Below, piece after piece: positions 17,363-24,786 of a stretch of DNA of 64,000 nt. Within the stretch, counting starts at the first letter, position 1. Every line of letters starts with the position of its first letter. The notes beneath the pieces are model-generated. The model made no database searches and was not told where the DNA came from. It saw only the letters and a program-made list of their open reading frames with translations. Both the position numbers and the translations under genes were made by a program. Origin of the DNA: Methylomonas rivi (GTDB lineage Bacteria > Pseudomonadota > Gammaproteobacteria > Methylococcales > Methylomonadaceae); contig NZ_JANIBK010000002.1 of the NCBI RefSeq assembly GCF_024505165.1, forward strand, positions 1-64,000, given 5' to 3'.

Positions 17363-18193
17363 TCAGGCCAATACCGGTTTTTGCGCACACCGGCAGTCGA
17401 TACTGATTCGTTGCGGGTTAACGGCATCCAGTTTTAACGCCGTCAACTGCCCGCCCCACAAACAACCCGTGTCTATCGAATAGACGTTGTATCCTTCGTA
17501 AAAGCCCAGTGTCGACCAATGGCCGAAAATAATCCGCATATCCAGACTTTTGCGTCCCGGCACGGCGTACCAAGGCACCAAATCCGGTCCCTGGCTGCCC
17601 GGCGGGCCTTTTTGATGAAAATCCAGCTCGCCGGTAAGCGTGCAATAGCGCAAGCGGGTGAAACAATTCACCGCAAAGCGCAGTTTTTCGGTTTTGGGAA
17701 AATCATCCTGCCAAGCCGCCGGTTTGTTGCCGTACATGGAGCGGAAAAAACGCCGGTAATCGTCGCCTCCGATGGCCTGCTCGACTTCCGCCGCCATCGC
17801 TTTGGTTTGCTGAAAATCCCATTGCGGCGGCAGACCCGCATGCAACATGCAAAACCGATCGTTAAAATAAAATAGACGTTGCCGGCGCAGCCAATCGATT
17901 AATTCATCGCAGTCCGCGGCGCGCAATATGGGGCCCAGGGTATCTTTTTTGCCGGCGTTGCTTAACGACACCACGGTGGCGATCAAATGCAGATCGTGGT
18001 TACCTAAAACGCTGACGGCCGAATCGCCCAAGCCTTTGATAAAACGCAAGGTTTCCAAGGAGTTCGGCCCGCGGTTCACCAAGTCGCCCGCCAGCCATAA
18101 TTGATCCTGGCTAGGATCGAATTTTACGACATCCAGCAGACGGCGTAATTCGTCATAGCACCCCTGAATGTCGCCAATCGCATAAATCGCCAT
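17363..18193 (-). CDS. apaH: symmetrical bis(5'-nucleosyl)-tetraphosphatase ApaH
   Basis: ApaH hydrolyses diadenosine tetraphosphate (Ap4A) to two ADP and removes Np4A caps from RNA. The 276-residue protein has the complete metallophosphatase signature set: GDIQGCYDELRRLL at the N terminus, GDLVNRGPNS, GNHDLHL, HAGLPPQW and a late GHWSTLG motif, each supplying metal ligands. Length matches the family. Its start overlaps the apaG stop (ATGA), the gene pair conserved in gammaproteobacteria. Confidence 0.96.
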   Translation of the reverse strand: MAIYAIGDIQGCYDELRRLLDVVKFDPSQDQLWLAGDLVNRGPNSLETLRFIKGLGDSAVSVLGNHDLHLIATVVSLSNAGKKDTLGPILRAADCDELIDWLRRQRLFYFNDRFCMLHAGLPPQWDFQQTKAMAAEVEQAIGGDDYRRFFRSMYGNKPAAWQDDFPKTEKLRFAVNCFTRLRYCTLTGELDFHQKGPPGSQGPDLVPWYAVPGRKSLDMRIIFGHWSTLGFYEGYNVYSIDTGCLWGGQLTALKLDAVNPQRISIDCRCAQKPVLA

Positions 18194-18570
18194 CAGTGCA
18201 GGGTTCTGGGAATCGACAAGGTAAATTTAGGAATAGCGGCACTGAAATTTTCGCCGGTATCGGACACCATCTTATATTTACCCTGCATAACGCCCACCGG
18301 GGTTTCGATCATGGCCGCGCTGGTATAACGGAATGAATCTCCGGGATTTAAGTGCGGGTTTTCGCCCACAACGCCGTCGCCGTTCACTTCCTGCACCTTA
18401 CCGTTGGCGTCGGTAATCAGCCAATGCCGGGTCAGCAGACGCGCGGGTACGGCGCCGACATTCGTGATGGTGATGGTATAGGCAAACACAAAACGATTTT
18501 GCTCGGGCGACGATTGACTCTCGATGTATTGCGGCTTCGCCTCAACTAATACTTTGTTTTTTTCGCTCAT
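18193..18570 (-). CDS. apaG: ApaG (Co2+/Mg2+ efflux-associated DUF525 protein)
   Basis: A 125-residue single-domain protein with an immunoglobulin-like beta fold, recognisable from RFVFAYTITITNVG, the RHWLITDANG turn and the GEFRYT-like segment SFRYTSAAMIETPVG followed by MQGKYKM. Family members were linked to metal resistance by genetics but the biochemical role is not settled. It lies upstream of and overlaps apaH, and starts 67 bp from the divergent ankyrin gene, so the short spacer between them must hold both promoters. Confidence 0.95.
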   Translation of the reverse strand: MSEKNKVLVEAKPQYIESQSSPEQNRFVFAYTITITNVGAVPARLLTRHWLITDANGKVQEVNGDGVVGENPHLNPGDSFRYTSAAMIETPVGVMQGKYKMVSDTGENFSAAIPKFTLSIPRTLH

Positions 18571-18637
18571 TGATAGATTATGTCATTCCGTATCCGCCGT
18601 ATTTCAACCCAACTGATTTGCAAACGCAAGCCGACAC

Positions 18638-19180
18638 ATGAAGATAAACCGCCTCTTGTTTGCCTTAATGCTGGCACTATCGCCGGCTTTATCGACGGCC
18701 GAAGACGGCAAGGACTTGTTCGCGGCGGCGGCCGACGGAAAACTGGAGCGGGTGCAGGCCTTGTTGGCTCAAGGCATAGACGTCAACAGCAAAATCGAGC
18801 AGGACAGAACCCCCCTGATGGCCGCCAGCTTTAACGGCAATCAACGCATCATCAAACTACTATTGGGCTACGGCGCGGATGTCAATCTGGCCGATAAGCT
18901 CGGCTCGACCGCCTTATCCGACGCCGTGCTTTTCGGTAATGCGGAAGCCGTCAAACTTCTGATTGTCGCCGGCGCCAACGTCAATGCCGCCGACGGCCAA
19001 AAAGCCACGATTCTGGATAAAGCCAAAAAAATCGGCCGGCCCGACATCGTAAAATTACTGGAAGATGCCGGCGCCAAAGCGGCTGAAGCGCCGGCGGAAA
19101 ACCCTCCGGCGGCCGATGCCGAAACCAAACCGGACAGTCAACCCGCTACAGAAGAGAAACCTGCGGACCCCAAACCATGA
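18638..19180 (+). CDS. exported ankyrin-repeat protein
   Basis: A 180-residue protein with a signal peptide (hydrophobic about residues 5-18, cleavage near STA) and about four ankyrin repeats, with typical DRTPLMAASFNGNQRIIKLL and GADVNLAD turns. The last 40 residues are low in complexity (Ala, Pro, Glu, Lys, Asp) and probably disordered. Ankyrin repeats bind proteins, so a periplasmic scaffold role is likely, but no partner can be named. The stop overlaps the mpl start by four bases (ATGA), suggesting coupled translation with a peptidoglycan-recycling enzyme. Confidence 0.85.
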   Translation: MKINRLLFALMLALSPALSTAEDGKDLFAAAADGKLERVQALLAQGIDVNSKIEQDRTPLMAASFNGNQRIIKLLLGYGADVNLADKLGSTALSDAVLFGNAEAVKLLIVAGANVNAADGQKATILDKAKKIGRPDIVKLLEDAGAKAAEAPAENPPAADAETKPDSQPATEEKPADPKP

Positions 19181-20544
19181 CAGCACAACAACCTTTGCAC
19201 ATTCACATCCTAGGCATTTGCGGCACCTTTATGGGCGGCTTGGCCTTGATCGCCCGCGAATTGGGTTATACCGTTAGCGGTTCCGATCAAAACGTCTATC
19301 CGCCCATGAGCACCCAGCTCGAAGAGCAAGGCATCCGCCTGATGAACGGTTATCAAGCCGCCAACCTGGATTGCAAACCCGATCTGGTGGTGATAGGCAA
19401 TGCCATGTCGCGAGGCAATCCCGAAGTGGAGGCAGTGTTAAACCGCAATCTGCCCTATATCTCCGGCCCGCAGTGGTTGGCTGAGCATGTCCTGCAAAAA
19501 CGTTGGGTGCTGGCCGTGGCCGGCACCCACGGCAAAACCACGACTACCGGCATGTTGAGCTGGATATTGGAATTCAACGGTTTCAAGCCCGGCTTTTTAA
19601 TCGGCGGCATACCCTTGAATTTCGGCATCTCCGCCCGTTTGGGCGAGTCGGATTTTTTTGTGATTGAAGCCGACGAATACGATTGCGCTTTTTTCGATAA
19701 ACGTTCTAAATTCGTGCATTACCGCCCCCGCACCGCAATTTTGAATAATTTGGAATACGACCACGCCGATATTTTCGAAAACCTGGACGCGATTAAAAAA
19801 CAATTTCATCATCTGGTTCGCACTGTTCCCGGCGAAGGCCTGATCATCGCCCCGTCCCACGAACAGCACATCGACGAAGTGCTGAAAATGGGGTGCTGGA
19901 CACCGGTGATGAAAACCGCCATCGGCGCCGAGGCCGACTGGCAAGCCGAATTAATTAAAGCGGACGGCAGCTGCTTTAATGTCCATTTTGCCGGAGCATC
20001 TCAGGGCACGCTGACATGGAACCTGACCGGCCGACACAACGTATACAACGCGCTTTCCGCCCTGGCGGCCGCCCGCCATATCGGTATCGCGCCCAAAGAT
20101 GCCATATCGGCACTGCAACAATTCCAAAACGTCAAGCGCCGCATGGAGGTCATCGTCAAAACCAAGGGGCTCACCGTGTACGACGATTTTGCCCACCATC
20201 CGACCGCGATTAAAACCACACTGGACGGCTTGCGCAAACAAGTGGGCCAAGAAAAAATACTCGCCATCGTCGAACCCCGCTCCAACACCATGCGCCTGGG
20301 GGTTCACACTCAATCGTTGGCCGAATCCTTATCGGAAGCCGACGAGGCCATTGTGTATCAGCCGGATAACCTGGGTTGGGATTTGAGCCAATTATTGCAA
20401 TACGCCAACAACATTCGAATTTGTACCGACTTGGACACCATCATTCGAACCATCAAGGCGGAAGCGGGAAATATCTGCCATATATTGCTGATGAGTAACG
20501 GCAGTTTCGGCGGCATTTATCAACGCCTGAGAACGGAATTATAG
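19177..20544 (+). CDS. mpl: UDP-N-acetylmuramate:L-alanyl-gamma-D-glutamyl-meso-diaminopimelate ligase Mpl
   Basis: Mpl reattaches the murein tripeptide recovered from wall turnover to UDP-MurNAc in the cytoplasm, saving it for new peptidoglycan. The 455-residue protein has the Mur ligase order: N-terminal UDP-binding Rossmann region (ICGTFMGGLALIARELG), the ATP loop GTHGKTTTTGML, the central EADEYDCAFFD motif, and the C-terminal domain with DDFAHHPTAI. ICGTFMGG and DEYDCAFFD separate Mpl from MurC. Start is set by the ATGA overlap with the ankyrin gene. Confidence 0.95.
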   Translation: MTAQQPLHIHILGICGTFMGGLALIARELGYTVSGSDQNVYPPMSTQLEEQGIRLMNGYQAANLDCKPDLVVIGNAMSRGNPEVEAVLNRNLPYISGPQWLAEHVLQKRWVLAVAGTHGKTTTTGMLSWILEFNGFKPGFLIGGIPLNFGISARLGESDFFVIEADEYDCAFFDKRSKFVHYRPRTAILNNLEYDHADIFENLDAIKKQFHHLVRTVPGEGLIIAPSHEQHIDEVLKMGCWTPVMKTAIGAEADWQAELIKADGSCFNVHFAGASQGTLTWNLTGRHNVYNALSALAAARHIGIAPKDAISALQQFQNVKRRMEVIVKTKGLTVYDDFAHHPTAIKTTLDGLRKQVGQEKILAIVEPRSNTMRLGVHTQSLAESLSEADEAIVYQPDNLGWDLSQLLQYANNIRICTDLDTIIRTIKAEAGNICHILLMSNGSFGGIYQRLRTEL

Positions 20545-20572
20545 TTTTTGGGTGTCATCGTAAATGACGGGC

Positions 20573-20600
20573 AAAAAAAAGCGGCCTGAAGGGGCCGCTT
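20573..20600 (-). terminator. hairpin with U-tract on the minus strand downstream of mpl
   Basis: AAGCGGCC and its complement pair around a six-base loop. Only the minus-strand transcript gains a U-run (complement of the A8 at 20573-20580), so it can stop leftward transcription before it enters mpl; the plus-strand reading has a stem but no U-run. Confidence 0.6.
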
Positions 20601-20684
20601 AGGAAAGAAGGGTAAAGCAACTCAGTCGCGCATAACAATACTTGAGTTGGGCAAATTATAGACCACGCATAGTTAATCCGAAAT

Positions 20685-20716
20685 GTGACCGATTGTCACG
20701 TGCGGCAAACTGTCGC
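20685..20716. promoter_or_regulatory. pair of 15-bp operator-like palindromes (left pair)
   Basis: Two inverted repeats of form GYGRC-N5-GYCRC lie at 20685-20699 (GTGACCGATTGTCAC) and 20702-20716 (GCGGCAAACTGTCGC), centres 17 bp apart. The same motif pair recurs at 21222-21251. Tandem palindromes usually bind a dimeric regulator; which one is unknown. Confidence 0.45.
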
Positions 20717-20814
20717 ATACGGGTAATAAACCATGGCATTGTCTATATTTAACGGCCGAATATGAGGATTTAAGAGCCGCCCGCGAAGGCAGTAGCCAAA
20801 CAAAATAACCTAAC

Positions 20815-20853
20815 TAAAAAAATGGGCGGATTCGCCGAGCGACAGCCCGCCCA
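20815..20853 (-). terminator. terminator of the EexN-like gene
   Basis: Read on the minus strand, GGGCGG and CCGCCC arms are followed by a run of U (complement of the A-tract at 20816-20822), about 30 bases past the stop at 20883. This is the standard intrinsic terminator form. Confidence 0.7.
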
Positions 20854-20882
20854 ACAGGCCTACGGGAGGGACTTGAATCGGC

Positions 20883-21128
20883 TTAGTTACCGCCCTTAAA
20901 GCTGATCTGGAGTGCGTGCAGGGCATTTTCGCAATCTTCCGTGGCCTTCAGGCTGGGATCGTCGAAACATTGTTGGTTTTTGGCGCGTGCTTCTTTGACA
21001 TTAGCCACATACCAAGCTATGGATTTGGCCTGCTCTGCCGGCTTAGCCTCTTCCGCGCTGATCACTTTAAATGCGCTTAACATTAATGCCAACGAGGCAA
21101 CAAGCAGAATGATACTGTTTTTTTTCAT
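20883..21128 (-). CDS. EexN-like small exported protein
   Basis: An 81-residue protein with a signal peptide (hydrophobic about residues 5-22). The mature part has the layout of EexN-family proteins: WYVANVKEARAKNQQC, then C-N6-10-C spacing through EDCENALHAL. EexN proteins were named for entry exclusion in conjugation but many are chromosomal and uncharacterised. Unlike typical members there is no lipobox Cys after the signal, so the product is probably soluble in the periplasm. A GGGAGA ribosome binding site precedes the ATG. It is bracketed by two pairs of 15-bp palindromes and has its own terminator. Confidence 0.7.
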   Translation of the reverse strand: MKKNSIILLVASLALMLSAFKVISAEEAKPAEQAKSIAWYVANVKEARAKNQQCFDDPSLKATEDCENALHALQISFKGGN

Positions 21129-21221
21129 GGTTTATCTCCCTATAAAATTGCTGGTTTATGCTCGCAAATCCGGGATCCCCGAGCGGCCCAAAGTCTAACC
21201 AATAACCGAATTTCGGAAAAT

Positions 21222-21251
21222 GTGGCGGATTGCCGCGCGACAAATTGTCAC
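21222..21251. promoter_or_regulatory. pair of 15-bp operator-like palindromes (right pair)
   Basis: GTGGCGGATTGCCGC (21222-21236) is directly followed by GCGACAAATTGTCAC (21237-21251). Both fit GYGRC-N5-GYCRC. They lie about 95 bp upstream of the EexN-like start and 105 bp upstream of the broken lipoprotein gene on the other strand, so either or both may have been controlled from here. Confidence 0.5.
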
Positions 21252-21356
21252 GAGTTTGGTTGCTAGGAAACTGCGCGTTCAAGACTCGATAAAATCGGCG
21301 TTTATACTGCCTGAGCCAATTACTATAATGGCTGACTTCGTTCACGGGAGATAATC

Positions 21357-21579
21357 ATGAAGTTTCTATTGCGCTTGGTTTTATTTTAGCTGGCGATCAA
21401 TTTGACCGCCTGTTCCAGTATTTATTTAAACAGCCTGGAAAAAATCCGTCGGATGTATTTCCGCGACCGGTATCCATCAATGAGATTGCCAATCAAGTTG
21501 TGTGCCTTGCGACAAAAGCATCTACTTGGCTGATCGCTATCTTTCGGGCGCTCGCTTAGCCAAAGCGGATTACAAATAA
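21357..21579 (+). pseudogene. decayed small lipoprotein gene
   Basis: An ATG with a GGGAG ribosome binding site begins MKFLLRLVLF, then a TAG stop, then in the same frame LAINLTACSSIYLNSLEK, which is a lipoprotein signal with lipobox LTAC. After a frame change the sequence continues as GCISATGIHQ, a TGA stop, then DCQSSCVPCDKSIYLADRYL and a short tail ending at TAA (21577-21579). The parts read as one short lipoprotein broken by two stops and one frameshift. The lipobox and following residues resemble DUF2959-type starts, but the rest does not let me name a family. The end overlaps the convergent MEKHLA gene stop by ten bases. Confidence 0.6.
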
Positions 21580-22043
21580 ATCCAATCGCTGAAGCAGGCC
21601 GCCTGTCCTCGATACAGGCCATGCCGGTCATGGACATTCCAGATCGCTGCATTGTTGATTCGAAAGCGTCGGCCGGTTTTGGAGACGCGGATACCCGTAT
21701 AATTTTCCACAAAACCATTATTCGTGACCGCCGCCATCAGACGTTCGCGGGCTTGTTGATTTTCGGGCTCTACCGACAGCCGGGACGGCATGCCGATCAG
21801 TTCGTCCCAGTTCAATTCGAACAAATCCAAGGCCTTTTCATTGGCATAATTAAACACAGGGTCGGGGTCGGTATTGTGCGACAGCAGCGCAAATTCAGCC
21901 GTAAACACCCGCCGCCCCAAGGTGTCTTCACCGATGTTTTCCAAAAAAGACCGGTGCAACAGGTTTTGATAACTATCGATCAGCAAAGCCACATGGTCCC
22001 GGTAAAAATGATTGCCCGCGCAGGGCGCTAGCATTTTTTGCAT
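21570..22043 (-). CDS. MEKHLA domain protein
   Basis: A 157-residue stand-alone MEKHLA (PAS-related) domain, recognised from FALLSHNTDPDPVFNYANEKALDLFEL in pieces: FNYANEKALDLFELNWDELI, PSRLSVEPENQQARERLM, RFRINNAAIWNV and YRGQAACFSDW. Such proteins are found singly in bacteria and as the C-terminal domain of plant HD-ZIP III factors; they are proposed to sense redox or small molecules but no function is proven in bacteria. The start at 22043 is preceded by GAGG at seven bases. Confidence 0.85.
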   Translation of the reverse strand: MQKMLAPCAGNHFYRDHVALLIDSYQNLLHRSFLENIGEDTLGRRVFTAEFALLSHNTDPDPVFNYANEKALDLFELNWDELIGMPSRLSVEPENQQARERLMAAVTNNGFVENYTGIRVSKTGRRFRINNAAIWNVHDRHGLYRGQAACFSDWIYL

Positions 22044-22214
22044 TTGGCAGCCTCGATTTGATGATCGCCATGACCGTTTTTGACATGTATCGTTGTCGGA
22101 ATATTACCATTAGATTAAAAAAATCCATTTATCCCTTATAAGGACTAAACTTTGCAGAGTAGCAACTGTCGATTGATGCGGTTGACTCTCAGCCATAACT
22201 AACCGAGGTGATTC

Positions 22215-22481
22215 ATGTCCATACAAAACGAGTTCGAAAATTTGCTCTCCAAACTGAACACCGAGCGCGAAGAGCTGCAACTAAAACTGCATCTTGCCGG
22301 CCTGGAAGCCAAGGATGAATTCGAGCAGGCCGAGCAGCATTGGCGACAAATCAAGCAAAAGGCGGCGGAAATCGCCGACGACTCCATTGAGACATCGGAA
22401 GACTTCATCGCCAAAGCGAAAATCGTCGGCGAGGAACTCAAGGAAACTTATCAGCGTATCGCCAAGCGTTTATCCGAATAA
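22215..22481 (+). CDS. small coiled-coil protein
   Basis: An 88-residue, highly charged protein predicted almost wholly helical, with heptad-like spacing from residue 5 to 85 (FENLLSKLNTEREELQLKLH, then EFEQAEQHWRQIKQKAAEIA). It has no signal peptide, no membrane segment and no Cys. An AACCGAGGTG ribosome binding site precedes the ATG. Similar short coiled-coil proteins are widespread in proteobacteria without a known role. A short hairpin (AGCCGCT/AGCGGCT, 22483-22502) follows the stop. Confidence 0.75.
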   Translation: MSIQNEFENLLSKLNTEREELQLKLHLAGLEAKDEFEQAEQHWRQIKQKAAEIADDSIETSEDFIAKAKIVGEELKETYQRIAKRLSE

Positions 22482-22620
22482 AGCCGCTTAGTTGAGCGGC
22501 TGGATACCGCCGGAGATTCTCGCTCTCAAGCCCGCCGGCCAAATGCCGCTATCGCCCGGCAGGTAATTACTACCCCCCTTTAGCTTTAATTGGCCCCGGT
22601 TCTCTACAAGGTGTAGCACG

Positions 22621-23058
22621 ATGATCCTAATTTTAAAAAGAATCAGTCATTCCACTTTGGTTCCCGATATCGAAGTATTCATCCTACCCGCGCTTAAAGG
22701 CGGATTGTTTGCAAAATCCGGCCACCTGGAAAAAATCAGTATTCAGATGCTGCGGGCGGCCAATTGCGAGGCAGCGGAATTCAATGCGCTGGTCCGCATA
22801 GAACCCGACGCGGCGGCCAAACGCGTCATCAAACAGTTAAACAGAAAACCGCTGAACGGCAAGCCCATCAACATAGCCGAATATTATTTGCGGTTGCGCG
22901 ACAATGACCGCCGCGGCAGCGGTCAAAAACCGCTCACCGACAGGCGCCGGAAAGACCGCAGGCGTTCGGATTTGCAGTTGACCGATATTACCGCGGAAAG
23001 GAAAACCTTGGCCAACAGCCAAACCATCAAAGGCTGGGAAACCGACATTACCCTTTAG
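22621..23058 (+). CDS. RRM-like conserved protein of unknown function
   Basis: A 145-residue protein. The first 95 residues have the beta-alpha-beta-beta-alpha-beta rhythm of an RNA recognition motif: the opening strand ILILKRIS, a middle strand EFNALVRIEP in the RNP1-like place, a helix AAKRVIKQLN, and a closing strand INIAEYYLRL. The tail is strongly basic (DRRRKDRRRSD), compatible with nucleic-acid binding. I do not recognise a named family and the RRM reading is an inference from pattern. It converges on the fumarase gene with a 27-bp gap. Confidence 0.6.
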   Translation: MILILKRISHSTLVPDIEVFILPALKGGLFAKSGHLEKISIQMLRAANCEAAEFNALVRIEPDAAAKRVIKQLNRKPLNGKPINIAEYYLRLRDNDRRGSGQKPLTDRRRKDRRRSDLQLTDITAERKTLANSQTIKGWETDITL

Positions 23059-23085
23059 GCCGCGTTCGGCATGCCGCCGTCCGCT

Positions 23086-24606
23086 TCATTCCAACTTCAC
23101 GAGAATTTTGCCGATCCTGGCCTGCCAGTATTTCGGGGCCGTGTTATGAATCGATTCGCCGCGGCTATCCACTGCCACCGTGACCGGCATGTCCTCAACC
23201 ACAAACTCGTGTATGGCTTCCATGCCCAGGTCCGGAAAGGCCACGATACGGGCCTTGCGAATGGCCTTGGACACCAAGTACGCCGCGCCGCCGACCGCAA
23301 TCAGATAAACGGCCCGATGTTGCTTGATCGCCTCCACCGCCGCCGGTCCGCGCTCGGCCTTGCCTATCATGCCCAGCAGACCGGTTTTTTCCAACACTGT
23401 GTCGGTAAAGCCATCCATCCGGGTCGCCGTGGTGGGGCCGGCGGGACCGACCACTTCGTCGCCCACCGGATCGACCGGGCCGACATAGTAGATAAATTTG
23501 CCGGTAAAATCGACACCGCTGGGCAAGGACTCACCTTTTGCCAACAGATCGACGATGCGCTTATGGGCGGCATCCCTCCCGGTCAACAAGGTACCGCTGA
23601 GCAACAGGGTTTCACCGGGTTTCCAGTCTGCGACGTCCTGTTTGCTGAGCGTGTCTATATTGACCCGGCGGGCATTGCCGGCCGCTTGGGTGATGACCGG
23701 CCAATCCGCCAGTTTTGGCGGCGTCAACAGCGCCGGGCCGGAACCGTCCATGACAAAATGCGCGTGGCGGGTGGCGGCGCAGTTGGGGATCATCGCCACC
23801 GGCTTGTTGGCGGCATGGGTCGGATAATCGAGGATTTTCACATCCAATACCGTGGTTAAGCCGCCCAGACCTTGCGCGCCTATGCCCAGCGCGTTGACTT
23901 TTTCGTACAACTCCAGCCGCAACTCTTCCAACCCATTGCCGGGGCCACGGACGATCAAATCCTGAATATCAATGGAACCCATGCAGGCCTGCTTGGCTAG
24001 TATCATGGCTTTTTCGGCGGTGCCGCCTATGCCGATGCCGAGTATGCCGGGCGGACACCAGCCGGCACCCATGGTCGGTACGGTTTTCATCACCCAGTCG
24101 GCGATACTGTCGGAAGGGTTGAGCATCGCGAATTTGGCTTTGGCTTCCGAACCGCCGCCCTTGGCGGCCAGTTCCACCTCGACTTTGTCGCCGGCTACCA
24201 GCTCCATGTGGATTACCGCAGGGGTATTGTCCTTGGTGTTGATGCGCTTGCCGGCCGGATCCGATAAAATCGAAGCCCGCAACACGTTATCCGGCTGCAA
24301 GTAAGCGCGGCGCACGCCTTCGTTGACCATCTCGCTTACATCCAGATTGGCATCCCAACGCACCTCCATGCCGATCTTCAAAAACACCGTCACTATGCCG
24401 GTATCCTGGCAAATCGGCCGCCGGCCTTCCGCGCACATGCGGGAGTTGATCAGAATTTGCGCCATCGCATCCCTGGCGGCCGGGCTTTGTTCTTTTTGAT
24501 AGGCCGAATACAAGGCCTTGATGAAATCCTGGGGATGGTAATAAGAAATGTATTGCAAGGCATCGGCAATGCTTTGGATGAAATCGTCTTGGCGGATAGT
24601 GGTCAT
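23086..24606 (-). CDS. fumA: class I (iron-sulfur) fumarate hydratase
   Basis: The enzyme interconverts fumarate and L-malate in the TCA cycle using a [4Fe-4S] cluster. Start set at 24606, where the family's conserved N terminus begins (MTTIRQDDFIQSIADALQYI); the frame extends eight codons further but without homology. The 506-residue chain carries both alpha and beta modules, as in E. coli FumA/FumB. Candidate cluster cysteines are visible in SRMCAEGRRPICQDTG, AKQACMGS and PNCAATRH, and the beta-part signature GPTTATRMD is intact. Being oxygen-labile, the class I form would usually be paired with a class II enzyme in an aerobe; none is seen here. The symbol follows architecture only. Confidence 0.93.
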   Translation of the reverse strand: MTTIRQDDFIQSIADALQYISYYHPQDFIKALYSAYQKEQSPAARDAMAQILINSRMCAEGRRPICQDTGIVTVFLKIGMEVRWDANLDVSEMVNEGVRRAYLQPDNVLRASILSDPAGKRINTKDNTPAVIHMELVAGDKVEVELAAKGGGSEAKAKFAMLNPSDSIADWVMKTVPTMGAGWCPPGILGIGIGGTAEKAMILAKQACMGSIDIQDLIVRGPGNGLEELRLELYEKVNALGIGAQGLGGLTTVLDVKILDYPTHAANKPVAMIPNCAATRHAHFVMDGSGPALLTPPKLADWPVITQAAGNARRVNIDTLSKQDVADWKPGETLLLSGTLLTGRDAAHKRIVDLLAKGESLPSGVDFTGKFIYYVGPVDPVGDEVVGPAGPTTATRMDGFTDTVLEKTGLLGMIGKAERGPAAVEAIKQHRAVYLIAVGGAAYLVSKAIRKARIVAFPDLGMEAIHEFVVEDMPVTVAVDSRGESIHNTAPKYWQARIGKILVKLE

Positions 24607-24786
24607 GGCTGGTTCCGATAGGATTAACATAATCCGGGAAATTTATCACGGCAGCCCTCGCCAAGACCAATCCCATGCCGAAACTTCGAAACCGGACGAT
24701 GCTCGAAACCGAGCCGACAAAAGTTCGATCCCGCGGATTGAACTTGGCAACACCGATTATCGGCATTGCGGCGATACGATAACCGA

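Larger units (their letters stand above)
20545..20882. other. 338-bp intergenic region between convergent mpl and the EexN-like gene
   Basis: The stretch holds two hairpins (20573-20600 and 20815-20853, listed separately) and a pair of operator-like palindromes (20685-20716). No convincing coding frame is seen. The palindromes match a second pair at 21222-21251 on the other side of the EexN-like gene. Confidence 0.6.

Noticed and set aside
23071-23859. 262-codon plus-strand frame over the fumarase gene
   Set aside because: Antisense shadow of fumarase, with no domain and no ribosome binding site.
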